This document shows, piece by piece, positions 15,180 through 24,094 of a DNA stretch of 53,175 nt. Under the pieces are notes generated by a model, which had not been told where the DNA came from, made no database searches, and saw nothing but the letters and a program-made list of their open reading frames with translations. The DNA comes from an uncultured Eubacteriales bacterium (GTDB taxonomy: Bacteria; Bacillota; Clostridia; Christensenellales; CAG-138). The position numbers and the translations under genes are program-made. The stretch's first letter is position 1. Each line of letters opens with the position of its first letter. Where the stretch lies: the NCBI GenBank assembly GCA_902802575.1, contig CADCMN010000016.1, positions 1 through 53,175 of the forward strand, written 5' to 3'.

Positions 15180-16646
15180 TCATTTGATGATGAGGATCCT
15201 TTCCTTCCCGCAGAAGGGCTCCGCGAGCTCCCCGTTCAGCTCCTTCAGCCGGCTTTGGGGGATGCCGAAGCGCTTCCCCACGGTGAACAGGTTTTCTTCC
15301 GGGTCCGGCGCATAGATGAGGATGCCTCGGCTCTGGGTGGTCCCGGGTCCGGCCAAGAGATCGTCGGTATAGCGGATGGGGCTTTGGGCGTACTGTTCCC
15401 CCCAGAAGAGCAATTCCACCCGCCCCTGGAGCATCCGGCCGCGGCCGGTGACCGTGGAGAAGGCCGCGGCGGAAAGGGGCAGCACCAGCGTATCCTGGCC
15501 GGGGAGCAGAAGGGAGAAGGGCACCTCTCCCGTAAAGCTGTGCAGGAGCCCGCTGTCGCACCGGTACACGGTGGTCACCAAAACGACGCCCTCCAGGAGC
15601 GTCCCACCCTCGGCGGGGTCCAAACTGGTGATGGCGGGCAAGGCCCGGCTGTACAGCACCTGCTGGACCTCCGGCATATGGTTGGGCACAGGGAGCGGTC
15701 CCTCCACCGTCTCCTCCTTCAGCACAGGCCCCAGATACATGAGGCCCGTTTTTTCCTCCCGATGGCAGAGGAAGGTGCCGCCTTCGTCGTAGGCGTCGAA
15801 CAGGACCCGCATCCGGCTCTCCGTGCCGCCGTACGCGGATACAGAGATGTCCCCGTTCAAAAACAGCGCTTCCCCGTCGGTTCGGGCGGTGAGACCGTTC
15901 AGCTCCGCCGTCAGGGCGGACTCCTCGCCCATGGGCCCTTCCAGCTTCACCGTGTCCGCAAAGGGGGTACGGACGGGCATCTCCTGCAGCCGTCCCTCCG
16001 GGTCCAGCAGCACCAGCGAGGAGAACACTTCCCCTTCCAGCGCCATGCCCTCGCCCGTCTGACGGCTGGAAAGGATGCGGACCGTGCCCTTGCTTTCCAG
16101 CACGTTGGCGCCGGCTTCCACGCCCAGCTCATCCCGGACCTGGATGGCCTTGGCGCCTTGCAGGGACCGGCGTCGGATCACGATGGCTTCCTCCCGGCTT
16201 TCCAGGCCCATGGCTCCGCGGATGGCGGACACCGCCCCGACCTCCTGGGACAGCAGGAGCCAGACCTTGAGATCCAGCACGGCGCTGAGCCGGAGACCGT
16301 CGTCCTCCCGGTGGCAGGCGCATTTGAGGAGCTGCCCGAAGATCCTGGGCTGCAGGCATTCCGGCCGGATGCGAGCGCTGATGAGGTGGGTGAATTCCGC
16401 CGCCGCGTCGAAGGAGAACAAAACCCGTTCCCCGGTCTCCGCGATCAGGTGGAGCTGAAGCTGGCCCGAGAGCCGGACGCCGGTCTCGCCCAAGCGGACC
16501 TCGCGGATCTGCAGCTGCGGCGTGATGGAAAGCACGCTCCCGGCGGTTCGTCCCTGGGGCAAGGGGATGGCGCTCTCGATAGGCACCTGCTCCTCCAGCC
16601 GGGCGTACAGGGTATCCAGGTTAAAACTGACCTTTTCCACATCCAT
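15180..16646 (-). CDS. SipL-like spore coat assembly protein (SPOCS/DUF3794 plus LysM)
   Basis: The 488-residue protein resembles the SPOCS/DUF3794 family. It has repeated beta domains, including GTVRILSSRQTGEGMALEGE near the middle. Its C-terminal LysM-like segment reads IYAPDPEENLFTVGKRFGIP followed by SRLKELN. In clostridia, SipL uses this layout to tether the coat basement layer to SpoIVA on the forespore. The start at 16646 is chosen because GGAGGT lies 8 bp upstream. It stands alone and convergent to an AT-rich gap. It supports a spore-forming host. Another DUF3794-LysM coat protein is possible. Confidence 0.85.
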   Translation of the reverse strand: MDVEKVSFNLDTLYARLEEQVPIESAIPLPQGRTAGSVLSITPQLQIREVRLGETGVRLSGQLQLHLIAETGERVLFSFDAAAEFTHLISARIRPECLQPRIFGQLLKCACHREDDGLRLSAVLDLKVWLLLSQEVGAVSAIRGAMGLESREEAIVIRRRSLQGAKAIQVRDELGVEAGANVLESKGTVRILSSRQTGEGMALEGEVFSSLVLLDPEGRLQEMPVRTPFADTVKLEGPMGEESALTAELNGLTARTDGEALFLNGDISVSAYGGTESRMRVLFDAYDEGGTFLCHREEKTGLMYLGPVLKEETVEGPLPVPNHMPEVQQVLYSRALPAITSLDPAEGGTLLEGVVLVTTVYRCDSGLLHSFTGEVPFSLLLPGQDTLVLPLSAAAFSTVTGRGRMLQGRVELLFWGEQYAQSPIRYTDDLLAGPGTTQSRGILIYAPDPEENLFTVGKRFGIPQSRLKELNGELAEPFCGKERILIIK

Positions 16647-16719
16647 GGCTATGACCTCCATAGGGTTTCTTTCGTCAAAGCCTATGCGCCCGGGGCGGGA
16701 AAAATACCCGGCAGATGGC

Positions 16720-16740
16720 GGGCCGATCACGATCGATCCC
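16720..16740. repeat. Degenerate REP-like palindrome
   Basis: GGGCCGATCAC-GATCGATCCC resembles the 8791 variant and has the same CTACGG tail as the copy at 11916. Confidence 0.5.
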
Positions 16741-16783
16741 TACGGATGCCCCAGGGGAGGGGATTGCTCTCCCGCATAGGGAC

Positions 16784-16809
16784 AAAAAAATCCGCCCGGA
16801 CAGGCGGAT
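16784..16809 (-). terminator. Terminator of the barnase/barstar operon
   Basis: Leftward, a 7-bp stem ATCCGCC/GGCGGAT is followed by a run of seven T, 50 bp after the barstar stop. Confidence 0.8.
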
Positions 16810-16858
16810 GAAACCAGGGAAGGAGAGCCCGGCATCATGGCCCGGCCCCCATCAGCCC

Positions 16859-17113
16859 TCATTCCTCGTGGAGTTCCACGCTGAGGTTCCGATTCTGTCG
16901 GGCGGCGTCCCGGAACACCCGGACAAAATGCTGTCCGCAAGGGGTGGCCGTGCCGGTGAGGATCAACCGGGTGGGGGCGGAGATGTCCGTGAGACAGTCG
17001 TGGAGGGCGTCCAGGTTCCTTCCGAACCAGTCGGGAAAGGACAGCTCCTGCTGAAGATAGTCGTAGACCGCCTCAGGCGTGGCAAGCCGTTCAAAGTCGC
17101 ATAAAACCAGCAT
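16859..17113 (-). CDS. Barstar-family ribonuclease inhibitor
   Basis: Eighty-four residues with the barstar core: MLVLCDFERLATPEAVYDYL, then FPDWFGRNLDALHDCLTDI, the conserved binding segment. Barstar sits in the active site of barnase-type ribonucleases and protects the producing cell. It lies 3 bp after the secreted ribonuclease gene in the same operon, the usual toxin/immunity layout. Confidence 0.93.
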   Translation of the reverse strand: MLVLCDFERLATPEAVYDYLQQELSFPDWFGRNLDALHDCLTDISAPTRLILTGTATPCGQHFVRVFRDAARQNRNLSVELHEE

Positions 17114-17116
17114 GGT

Positions 17117-17620
17117 TCATTCCTCCCCGTAGAGCAAGGTGAAGCTTTCGTAGTGATCGCCGGTGTAATAGATGAGGCCGTCGCTGGACCAGATGATGCG
17201 CTGGGCGCCCCGACTTCTTTTGCCCACGGTGCCTATGTCGCATTCATGGTATTTGCGGCCCTTTTTCCTGGGGAGCAGCCCCTCGTAGTTGCCGAAATAA
17301 TCCCCGCCGATGGCCGCCCCGGGGAGGAAGTCTTCCACCTCGCCGCCGTTCCAGCCCAGCTTTCGGGCCTCCTCCTTGGTGATGAAATGGGGCGGCAGCT
17401 CGCCAAAGAGGTGCAGATACAGGGCCACCCGGTCCCGATCGTCGTAGTCCTCGCCGTACTGCACCGGGCTTTCCGTGGGTGCGGCCGCGGGCGCGGGAAC
17501 GCTCGCCGCAGGGGCGTCCGTCAGCAGCGGCAGCTCCACCAACTCGCTCTGGACGGGCCGCGGGGCGCAGCCGAGGAGAAGCAGCAGCAATATGAGCGTC
17601 AGGGATAAAACCTTTTTCAT
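17117..17620 (-). CDS. Lipoprotein barnase-like ribonuclease
   Basis: The 167-residue protein has a lipoprotein signal with LLLGC (C18), a Pro/Ala-rich spacer (about 25-55) and a guanyl-specific ribonuclease domain. The catalytic set is visible: E126 in YHECDIG, R137 in RSRGAQRII and H156 in YTGDHYESF. Barnase cuts single-stranded RNA. The lipid anchor, unusual for secreted barnase, would hold it on the cell surface and suggests RNA scavenging or contact-type antagonism. I start at the ATG at 17620, which gives a clean signal peptide; a GTG lies 15 bp upstream. Confidence 0.9.
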   Translation of the reverse strand: MKKVLSLTLILLLLLLGCAPRPVQSELVELPLLTDAPAASVPAPAAAPTESPVQYGEDYDDRDRVALYLHLFGELPPHFITKEEARKLGWNGGEVEDFLPGAAIGGDYFGNYEGLLPRKKGRKYHECDIGTVGKRSRGAQRIIWSSDGLIYYTGDHYESFTLLYGEE

Positions 17621-17706
17621 ATTCTTAGTATACACCCCGCCGCCCCATTGTGCAACGGGCAGAAAAAGAGTATACTATAATACAGGAAACGAGGGAGGGA
17701 ACGACC

Positions 17707-18684
17707 ATGCGAAAAACGATCGCACTTTTGACGGCGCTGCTGCTCCTTTTCGCTGCTGGGGGCTGTCAGCCCCAGCCAAAGTCCCTCCAGCGCACGGATT
17801 ACCTCCTGGACACGGTGGTCACCCTGACCCTCTATGACGCCACGGAGGCGGATCTGGACGCGGCGTTCAAGGAGATCCGGCGGCTCAGCGATCTTCTGGA
17901 CGCCTACGCCCCCTTCAGCGATCTTGGGTGGATGCAGGCCGCCGCCGGGCTGAAGCCTGTGGCCGTGGCCCCGGAGACCATGGAGCTCCTCGTCTTCGCC
18001 AAGGATATGTACGAGCGGACCGGCGGGTATCTGGACGTGACCGTGGGGCCCCTCATCGACCTGTGGGGCATCCGAAACGGGGGCCGGTATCCTGCGGAGG
18101 GCGAGCTCTCCGCCGCAATGGGCCTGCTGGGCATGGACGACCTCATTTTGGATGAAGCGGCCGGCACCGCCTATCTCACCCGCCCCGGCATGCGCCTGGA
18201 TATGGGGGCCCTGGCCAAGGGGTACATCGCGGATAAGGTGAAGGCCCTGCTTTTGGAGCGGGGCGTCACCAGCGGCGTCATCGACCTGGGCCGGAACATT
18301 CTGCTCATAGGCGAAAAGCCGGGAGGCGCGGCCTTTTCCATCGGCGTCCAGAGCCCCACGAACGCCGGCGACCTGCTGCGGGTCCTGGCCCTCAGGGACA
18401 AGAGCCTGGTCACCTCCGGCACCTACGAGCGATACTTCGAGCACGAGGGCCAGCGCTATCACCACGTGCTGGACCCCTTCACGGGCTTTCCGGCGGACCA
18501 AGGCCTCTCTGCCGTCACCATCCTCTCGGGCAGCTCCCTGTGGGGTGACGCTCTGTCTACGGCCTGCCTGCTCCTGGGCGTGGAGGAAGGGACAAAACTG
18601 ATCGACTCTATTCCCGACGCCGAAGCCCTCTTCGTCCGCACCGACGGCGCCATCGTCACATCCGCCGGATTTCCCCAAAAATAA
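17707..18684 (+). CDS. apbE: FAD:protein FMN transferase (ApbE), lipoprotein
   Basis: The 325-residue lipoprotein (lipobox FAAGGC, C20) has ApbE motifs: YLDTVVTLTLYD near the N-terminus, LDMGALAKGYIADK, GVIDLGRNILLIG and the HHVLDPFTGFPA block. ApbE attaches FMN from FAD to threonines of membrane electron carriers such as Rnf or Nqr subunits, on the outer face of the membrane. No Rnf genes are in the window. A TATACT box at 17671 with TTGTGC 16 bp before it lies in the divergent region shared with the ribonuclease gene. Confidence 0.95.
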   Translation: MRKTIALLTALLLLFAAGGCQPQPKSLQRTDYLLDTVVTLTLYDATEADLDAAFKEIRRLSDLLDAYAPFSDLGWMQAAAGLKPVAVAPETMELLVFAKDMYERTGGYLDVTVGPLIDLWGIRNGGRYPAEGELSAAMGLLGMDDLILDEAAGTAYLTRPGMRLDMGALAKGYIADKVKALLLERGVTSGVIDLGRNILLIGEKPGGAAFSIGVQSPTNAGDLLRVLALRDKSLVTSGTYERYFEHEGQRYHHVLDPFTGFPADQGLSAVTILSGSSLWGDALSTACLLLGVEEGTKLIDSIPDAEALFVRTDGAIVTSAGFPQK

Positions 18685-18687
18685 GAG

Positions 18688-18712
18688 AAGGGCCGGACAA
18701 GCCGCGGCCCTT
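18688..18712. terminator. Probable terminator between convergent apbE and alr
   Basis: AAGGGCCG pairs with CGGCCCTT four bases after the apbE stop. A second small hairpin, GAGGGGCTTGCCCCTC, lies 27 bp on, nearer the alr stop. Confidence 0.55.
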
Positions 18713-18762
18713 GAGGTTTCACAATGCGTCGCCGCAGGGGAGGGGCTTGCCCCTCCCGCGGT

Positions 18763-19932
18763 TTATCCTAACAGCGGCCTATGGACGCTGACCACTTGGC
18801 CGTCCTCAATATACACCCGGGGCACCCGGGGGGTGATGAGGCAGGTGACCTCGTAGCCGATGGTCCCGATGAGGTCCGCCACGTCGTCCGCCGTGATCTC
18901 ATCGTCCCCGTCCCGGCCGAAGATGGTGACCACGTCCCCCACCTTCGTTTCGGGCACCTTCGTCACGTCGATCATGAACTGGTCCATGCACACCCGGCCG
19001 AGGATGGGGCAGCGGACGCCGTGGACCAGCACCTTTCCCCGGTTGCTGAGGAGGCGGTTCACCCCGTCGGCGTACCCGGCGCTGACCGTGGCCACCCTGG
19101 TCCCGGGCTGGGCCACATAGGTGCAGCCGTAGCTCACGGGGGTGGGCGCCGTGACGGTCTTCAAAAAGCTGATATGGGACCGCAGGGCCATGACCCCCCG
19201 GACCCCGCCGATGAGGGAGAGGTCCACTTCGTTGGAGGGCTTGAGCCCGTAGAGGATGATGCCCTCCCGGACCATGTCGAACTTGTCGGGCATCTCGATG
19301 AGCCCCGCGCTGTTGTCCAGATGCTTGATCGGGATTTCGATGCCCCGCCGCTCCATGGCCTCCGTGAAGGCCTTATACCGCCGGGTCTGTTCGTTGGCAT
19401 AGGTCTTGTCGGCATAGTCCGCCTTGGCGTAGTGGCTGAACACGCCCAGGAGCTTGCCGCCGGGGAGATTGGTCAGGGATTCGATCTCGTCCAAGGATTC
19501 CTCCGTGCAGGCGAAGCCGATCCGGCCCATGCCCGTGTCGAGGGCGATGTGGTAGGAAACGGTCTTCCCCCGGGCGGCTCCGTAGGCGCAGAGGGCCTTC
19601 CCATATTCGAAGGAGGGCACCGCCGCCTCGATGTCGTAGTCCGCGATGGCCGCAAAGTCGCTTTGGGGCGTGGGCCCCAACAGGAAGATGGGCGTTTGGA
19701 TCCCGGCTTTTCTCAGCTCCACCGCCTCGTCCGTCATGGCCACGGCAAACCGGTCCGCCTTGCCCTCCAGCAGCTTGGCCGCCGCCACGGCCCCGTGACC
19801 GTAGGCGTCGGCCTTGATGACCGCGGCCAGGAGCACATCGTCCGGCAGATGGCGGCGGGCCGCCAGGAAGTTGTGGAGCATGGCAGAGAGGTCGATCTCA
19901 CACCAGGTCCTAAAGGAAGATTCACAGGTCAT
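18763..19932 (-). CDS. alr: Alanine racemase
   Basis: The 389-residue protein has the PLP lysine in AAVIKADAYGHG (K40) and the catalytic Tyr block SYGCTYVA ... TVSAGYADGVNR, followed by GRVCMDQFMID. It interconverts L- and D-alanine for peptidoglycan. The start at 19932 has AAAGG 8 bp upstream; another ATG 15 bp earlier lacks a ribosome site. It lies 30 bp downstream of the PIG-L gene on the same strand, so the two are probably co-transcribed. Confidence 0.95.
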   Translation of the reverse strand: MTCESSFRTWCEIDLSAMLHNFLAARRHLPDDVLLAAVIKADAYGHGAVAAAKLLEGKADRFAVAMTDEAVELRKAGIQTPIFLLGPTPQSDFAAIADYDIEAAVPSFEYGKALCAYGAARGKTVSYHIALDTGMGRIGFACTEESLDEIESLTNLPGGKLLGVFSHYAKADYADKTYANEQTRRYKAFTEAMERRGIEIPIKHLDNSAGLIEMPDKFDMVREGIILYGLKPSNEVDLSLIGGVRGVMALRSHISFLKTVTAPTPVSYGCTYVAQPGTRVATVSAGYADGVNRLLSNRGKVLVHGVRCPILGRVCMDQFMIDVTKVPETKVGDVVTIFGRDGDDEITADDVADLIGTIGYEVTCLITPRVPRVYIEDGQVVSVHRPLLG

Positions 19933-19962
19933 AGGATTGCCTTTCATTGGGTATTGCTGCTT

Positions 19963-21657
19963 TTACTGTATCACCTTTTGTTTCAAACGGCAAGGGGCGG
20001 CGCGGTCGATGGAGACGGCCATGGGCCGGCCGGCGGCGAGGCGCGCCGGGGTTGTGCGTTGGCTTGCCAGCATCCGGATTGCCACAAGAATGAGGAGCAG
20101 GGCGACGCCCCACAGCAACCTGCGCAGCCGCCGCTTCCGGCACAGGCAGGAGACGCCGAGGCAGAGGAAGGCGGCCGTGCCGATGGACAGCGGCAGCCAC
20201 CGGGACGGCGGCGAAGCCGCTTCTGCGGCGTCGATCCCCGGTTCCGCAACGGCCGGCGGGGCGGTTCGGGTGGCCCCGGGGACGCGGGAAGGCGCAGCCG
20301 TGGTCAGGATGGCTTCGCTGCGGATCGCCGGCGTGCTCGTCGGCATGGGCGATTCCCTGGGCGTCGGCGTGTCAGTCGGCGCAAGGGTGAAGGTCGGCGC
20401 GGGGGTGAAGGTCGGCGTGGGGGCGGGGTTGCAGTGCAGGACGGCGGGGTCGATGTGCTCAAAGGGATCGTTCAGCCCCGGCGTGTCCGGGCCCACGGCG
20501 GTGTAGACGAGGCCGAAAGCGGACAGGTCGTATGCTTCTCCCTCCGCCTTGGTGTGGTTCTGGGAGAGCTGGGACACGTGGCGCTGGAGGGCGGCGGCGG
20601 CGATCTCTCGGGGCGTCAGACCGCCATAGGCGGCGATAGGCTTATCCACCGGCAGGGTGATCTGATTCCGCCGGTATAGATGCAGATAGGTCTTCTTGAC
20701 CTGCCAGGTCCCGTATCGCCTCACGGACTGAGGGTCGTAGTATCCTTTGGCGGCCAGCTTGGCGGCTTCTCTGACGGCGCCGGCCAGGAGCTTATGCTGC
20801 CAGTGACCGTATTCCCCGTTCAGATCGTGGGAGAACACCACCTCCGGCCGGTATTGGCGAAACAGCCGCACCAGGGCTTGGGTCACCGCGGCTTCCGTAA
20901 AATACTTTTCGTTTTGCTCCCGGTATTGAGGGGGAATATCCGGAAAGGCGCCCAGCAACGGCGCAGTCCGAAGGCCCATGACCCAGGCGCCGTCTCCGGC
21001 CTCGTCCTTGCGGACCCTGTCCTGGGTGGCGGCATAATATACGGAGCCCTCCCGGCCCTCCTCCACGGTGTATAGGGGGAGGATCGCGCCCATGAACAGC
21101 ACGTCGTCGTCGGGATGCATGGCCACGATGAGATAATCCAGCTTCTCCGGGGTGGGTTCCCAGGGATGGTAGCCGGGCACGACCCCCGCGCCGTAGGCGT
21201 AGAGGGAGCAGAGGGAGATCTCGCCCTTGGACAGGACTGTCACCGCCCGGGTCTCCTCGGCCACGAACACAGCGTGATTGACATAGCTTTGACCGGCGTC
21301 CTCCCGAATGAGCGCGCCGGCCCCGTCAAGCTGACGGACCAGATAGGCGCCCGGATAGTCTGAGAAGGCCAGCCATACGGTCTTCACCGGCACGTCATCG
21401 GACCAGGACAGGGACACCCATTGCCCGTTTTTGAGAATCTGGCGGGTGTTCAGGTGCTGATCCGTGAGGCGCCAGGAGTAGGAGGCGGTTTGCAGATTTG
21501 TGGTGAGACGGCATTGATCGGTCAGATTTTCCGCCGCAGGCCCTGGCTCTTCGATCGTATAGGCATAGGAATCATCCTCGGCGCCGGCAGAACGCCAGGG
21601 GAAGGCCAGCATCAGTAAAACGGATGCGAACAGGCAGGCAAACAGCGGTTTTTTCAT
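19963..21657 (-). CDS. Secreted PIG-L-type N-acetyl deacetylase with Pro/Thr-rich stalk and membrane anchor
   Basis: The 564-residue protein has a signal peptide (about 1-26), an N-terminal beta region, a PIG-L/LmbE domain with AMHPDDDVLF (H181, D183, D184) and HDLNGEYGHWQH supplying the third zinc ligand. A Thr/Pro-rich low-complexity stalk (about 410-470) and a C-terminal helix with a basic tail complete it. The family removes acetyl groups from N-acetylglucosamine-type sugars. The layout puts the enzyme outside the cell, tethered to the membrane, so a cell-wall or host glycan is likely. It is upstream of alr. Confidence 0.88.
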   Translation of the reverse strand: MKKPLFACLFASVLLMLAFPWRSAGAEDDSYAYTIEEPGPAAENLTDQCRLTTNLQTASYSWRLTDQHLNTRQILKNGQWVSLSWSDDVPVKTVWLAFSDYPGAYLVRQLDGAGALIREDAGQSYVNHAVFVAEETRAVTVLSKGEISLCSLYAYGAGVVPGYHPWEPTPEKLDYLIVAMHPDDDVLFMGAILPLYTVEEGREGSVYYAATQDRVRKDEAGDGAWVMGLRTAPLLGAFPDIPPQYREQNEKYFTEAAVTQALVRLFRQYRPEVVFSHDLNGEYGHWQHKLLAGAVREAAKLAAKGYYDPQSVRRYGTWQVKKTYLHLYRRNQITLPVDKPIAAYGGLTPREIAAAALQRHVSQLSQNHTKAEGEAYDLSAFGLVYTAVGPDTPGLNDPFEHIDPAVLHCNPAPTPTFTPAPTFTLAPTDTPTPRESPMPTSTPAIRSEAILTTAAPSRVPGATRTAPPAVAEPGIDAAEAASPPSRWLPLSIGTAAFLCLGVSCLCRKRRLRRLLWGVALLLILVAIRMLASQRTTPARLAAGRPMAVSIDRAAPCRLKQKVIQ

Positions 21658-21783
21658 AGATTACACTATACCCTTTGCCCCTTTTCTTGTCAAGGAACAA
21701 CGCCGGCCGCCCCGGGCGCCCTGGCCCCGTCGGACCGTTCGCCGCCCCTCATAAAAATATTTCTGTTTTTTTGAAAATACCCC

Positions 21784-21812
21784 TTGCATTTTTGCAAAGA
21801 CTTGGCTATAAT
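21784..21812 (+). promoter_or_regulatory. Promoter of tRNA-Asn
   Basis: TTGCAT at 21784 and TATAAT at 21807 are 17 bp apart, 13 bp before the mature tRNA. Confidence 0.8.
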
Positions 21813-21825
21813 ACCTCTCGAACGT

Positions 21826-21897
<72 letters not shown>

Positions 21898-21903
21898 ACA
21901 GAT

Positions 21904-21932
21904 TTACTGTATTTTTACTGTATTTTACTGTC
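21904..21932 (+). promoter_or_regulatory. Left integrase arm-type sites, three direct repeats
   Basis: TTACTGTA or TTACTGTC occurs at 21904, 21915 and 21925, that is every 10-11 bp, about one DNA turn. The same motif occurs three times at the right end in the same orientation. The location beside the core in both junctions fits arm-binding sites of a tyrosine integrase. Confidence 0.7.
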
Positions 21933-21953
21933 GAGACCGTTCAAGATAAGGGA

Positions 21954-21987
21954 AAAGCCGCAGGTCTTTTATAAAACCTGCGGCTTT
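21954..21987. terminator. Terminator of the integrase operon
   Basis: A 12-bp stem AAAGCCGCAGGT/ACCTGCGGCTTT with a 10-nt loop lies 25 bp after the integrase stop; on the minus strand it runs into CTTTTCCC. Confidence 0.75.
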
Positions 21988-22011
21988 CGTTGGCCCCTGA
22001 ATCCTGCGATG

Positions 22012-23163
22012 TTATACGTTCTCAGCCGGTTCTGTAAGGGTGCCCTGCAGATGTGCGTTCAGCGTCCGTATACCCTCCTGCCGCTTGGCGTCTGTCAAGT
22101 GAGTATAGATCATCAGCGTCGTATGGATGTCAGCATGCCCCGCTATCTCTTGGGTGACCTTCACATCCACGCCCGCCTCATGGCACATGGTGATAAACGT
22201 GTGCCGGAGCTGATGGGCTGAAAAAGGCTCAATAGCGACGACTTTAGGGTTGATGCGGCTTCGATCTCTCCCGCCTGCCTGAATGTTCAGGAAATGCATA
22301 TAGCTGCTCCACGAAGTCTGCCAGGAGGTATCGGTCATCTGTGTCCCCTGAGCCGAAGGGCATACCATCGTGCTCGTGGCATGCTTTCTTGCCTCTGCTA
22401 AGATTTCGTAGAGAACGTCGATGATCGGAACGTCCCGGGTGCCTGCTGCGGTCTTTGGCTTTTTGACCCGAGCCTGGTTGTGCGCTTCGAAAGCCACCGA
22501 TCGCCAGACGTGGATCACACGTTTATTTAGATCCACATCCGTCCATTGCAGAGCCAGCAGTTCTCCTCTCCTCAGTCCGGCGTACAGCATCACCATGACC
22601 GGGACTCCCATGCGGTGCCCCTGGTATGTTCTTTTGACCAAGTCGATCTGCTCCGGGGTGAGGGGCAGCCGCTTTTTCGGCTCAATGGACGGGATCTTTA
22701 CCCGTTCAAACACGTTTCGCACAAGGATATCATTGTCCTGTGCAAGGCGCATGACCTGGGAAGCCACCTGCTTCACATGGCTCATGACCTTGGTGCTGTA
22801 TCCGGCTTTAGCCATTCGGTTGATGATCGTTTGCAGATGAGCATTTCGCAATTCTGTCAGCCGCATATGCTTAAGCTCTGCCAGATGATTCTTGCATATC
22901 GAAACGTATTGTTTTCGAACGCCCTCCGATATCGTAGGCTTATACTCATTGCACAGGAGATCGGCCATCTCTCCGAAGGTCACGTTCTCATACACCGGCA
23001 GCATCCCGCGGGCAAGCTTATCTCGATACTCAGCCACTTTTGCTTCCAGTTCCTTTTGCGTGTGCGCATAGATGACTTTTCTGTCTGGATCCCCGTTGGC
23101 TTTTCTACCGATAGTGATACAACGCTGATACAAGCCGTCCTGCCTCTTTTTTGATCTTGCCAT
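22012..23163 (-). CDS. int: Tyrosine integrase of the tRNA-Asn island
   Basis: The 383-residue protein has an N-terminal AP2-like arm-binding segment (about 1-55), a core-binding domain (about 62-155) and a catalytic domain with R198 (GLRRGEL), a Lys in KKPKT, H317-x-x-R320 (AHQLRHTF), H343 (AGHADI) and nucleophile Y353 (MIYTH). It inserts and excises the island at tRNA-Asn. The start at 23163 has GAGGT 7 bp upstream. It is the last gene of the leftward mobility module and sits directly inside the left attachment site, the usual place. Confidence 0.96.
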   Translation of the reverse strand: MARSKKRQDGLYQRCITIGRKANGDPDRKVIYAHTQKELEAKVAEYRDKLARGMLPVYENVTFGEMADLLCNEYKPTISEGVRKQYVSICKNHLAELKHMRLTELRNAHLQTIINRMAKAGYSTKVMSHVKQVASQVMRLAQDNDILVRNVFERVKIPSIEPKKRLPLTPEQIDLVKRTYQGHRMGVPVMVMLYAGLRRGELLALQWTDVDLNKRVIHVWRSVAFEAHNQARVKKPKTAAGTRDVPIIDVLYEILAEARKHATSTMVCPSAQGTQMTDTSWQTSWSSYMHFLNIQAGGRDRSRINPKVVAIEPFSAHQLRHTFITMCHEAGVDVKVTQEIAGHADIHTTLMIYTHLTDAKRQEGIRTLNAHLQGTLTEPAENV

Positions 23164-23236
23164 TATTCTACCTCGCAACTAATCCATGAATTGTTAATCA
23201 AGCAATACGCCTTTTTCGAAGGGACAACAAGTCTGG

Positions 23237-24094
23237 CTACCGGTCGTATCCTTGATGTCGTCGGGATTGCTCGCGCTCCCGCTGCTGCAGGATAGAAACC
23301 AACTCGTTCTCAATCTCCCGGGGCGTGGCGTCCGCCGGGAAGAAGGGAGACAGCCTGTCCATGGAGAGGATCAGCCGCTCCCGCTGCTTGCCCTTGCCGG
23401 CGTACAGGATGTCCAGCGGCTTCTCCAGGTCCAGTTCGCCTTTGGCGGCGCAGGCCCGCATCTCTTTCGCCTGGGCCACGGAGGGGATTAGCCCCTCCGT
23501 TTCAATGGCCTGCAGAACGTATCCCTGTTCTTCTTCCGTCAGATATGACAGCTCTATAGCCGGGACAATGCCCATCCTGCAGTCATCCACGAGTGACAAC
23601 AGCTCCGGGATCAGGTAAGTCAGTCGGATGTATCTCTGGACCTGCTTGAAGTTCTCCCCGGTCTCTGCTTCCATGGTGCGGACATAATGTCCGCGCTTTT
23701 GCAGCGCCTCCATCCGCATCCTGTAAGCGAAGGCACGCTCGCTGGGAAGCACCTTCTCCCGCTGCCGGTTGGCGTCCACCATCATGAGGGTGGCGGTGTC
23801 GTCGTCCATCTCCCGGACGAGCACCGGCATCTTCTCCAGGCCAAGTGCCCGGCAGGCAGCCATACGCCGGTGGCCGGAGATCATCTCATACCCTTTGTCT
23901 GGCAGCGGCCGTACCACCGCCGGGGAGATCACGCCGTTGAGACGGATGCTCTCCATCAACGCTTCCATATCAGCGTCATCCCTGACCCGGAAAGGATGAT
24001 TCCGGAAGGGGCGGATGCTGTCCAGACTGACAGCCTGGACCCGCTCGCCGGGGAGGAGGGCGTCAGGATTCTTATTGGTTCGGTTTCCCATCAT
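23237..24094 (-). CDS. ParB/Spo0J-like partition protein of the island
   Basis: The 285-residue protein has a ParB N-terminal domain (VQAVSLDSIRPFRNHPFRV, then GVISPAVVRPLPDKGYEMIS and GHRRMAACRALG), now known in the family as a CTP-binding fold. An HTH-type DNA-binding region follows (NFKQVQRYIRLTYL). The family helps segregate plasmids and is common in the replication modules of conjugative elements, where it may help the circular form survive. No ParA is present. Its start overlaps the mobC-like stop by 4 bp. Confidence 0.9.
   Translation of the reverse strand: MMGNRTNKNPDALLPGERVQAVSLDSIRPFRNHPFRVRDDADMEALMESIRLNGVISPAVVRPLPDKGYEMISGHRRMAACRALGLEKMPVLVREMDDDTATLMMVDANRQREKVLPSERAFAYRMRMEALQKRGHYVRTMEAETGENFKQVQRYIRLTYLIPELLSLVDDCRMGIVPAIELSYLTEEEQGYVLQAIETEGLIPSVAQAKEMRACAAKGELDLEKPLDILYAGKGKQRERLILSMDRLSPFFPADATPREIENELVSILQQREREQSRRHQGYDR

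Noticed and set aside
15078..16811. A 577-codon open frame on the plus strand
   Set aside because: Antisense to the SipL-like gene, which has clear SPOCS/LysM-type homology and a proper ribosome site.
18781..20679. A 632-codon open frame on the plus strand
   Set aside because: Antisense to alr and the PIG-L gene, with biased composition and no recognisable domain.
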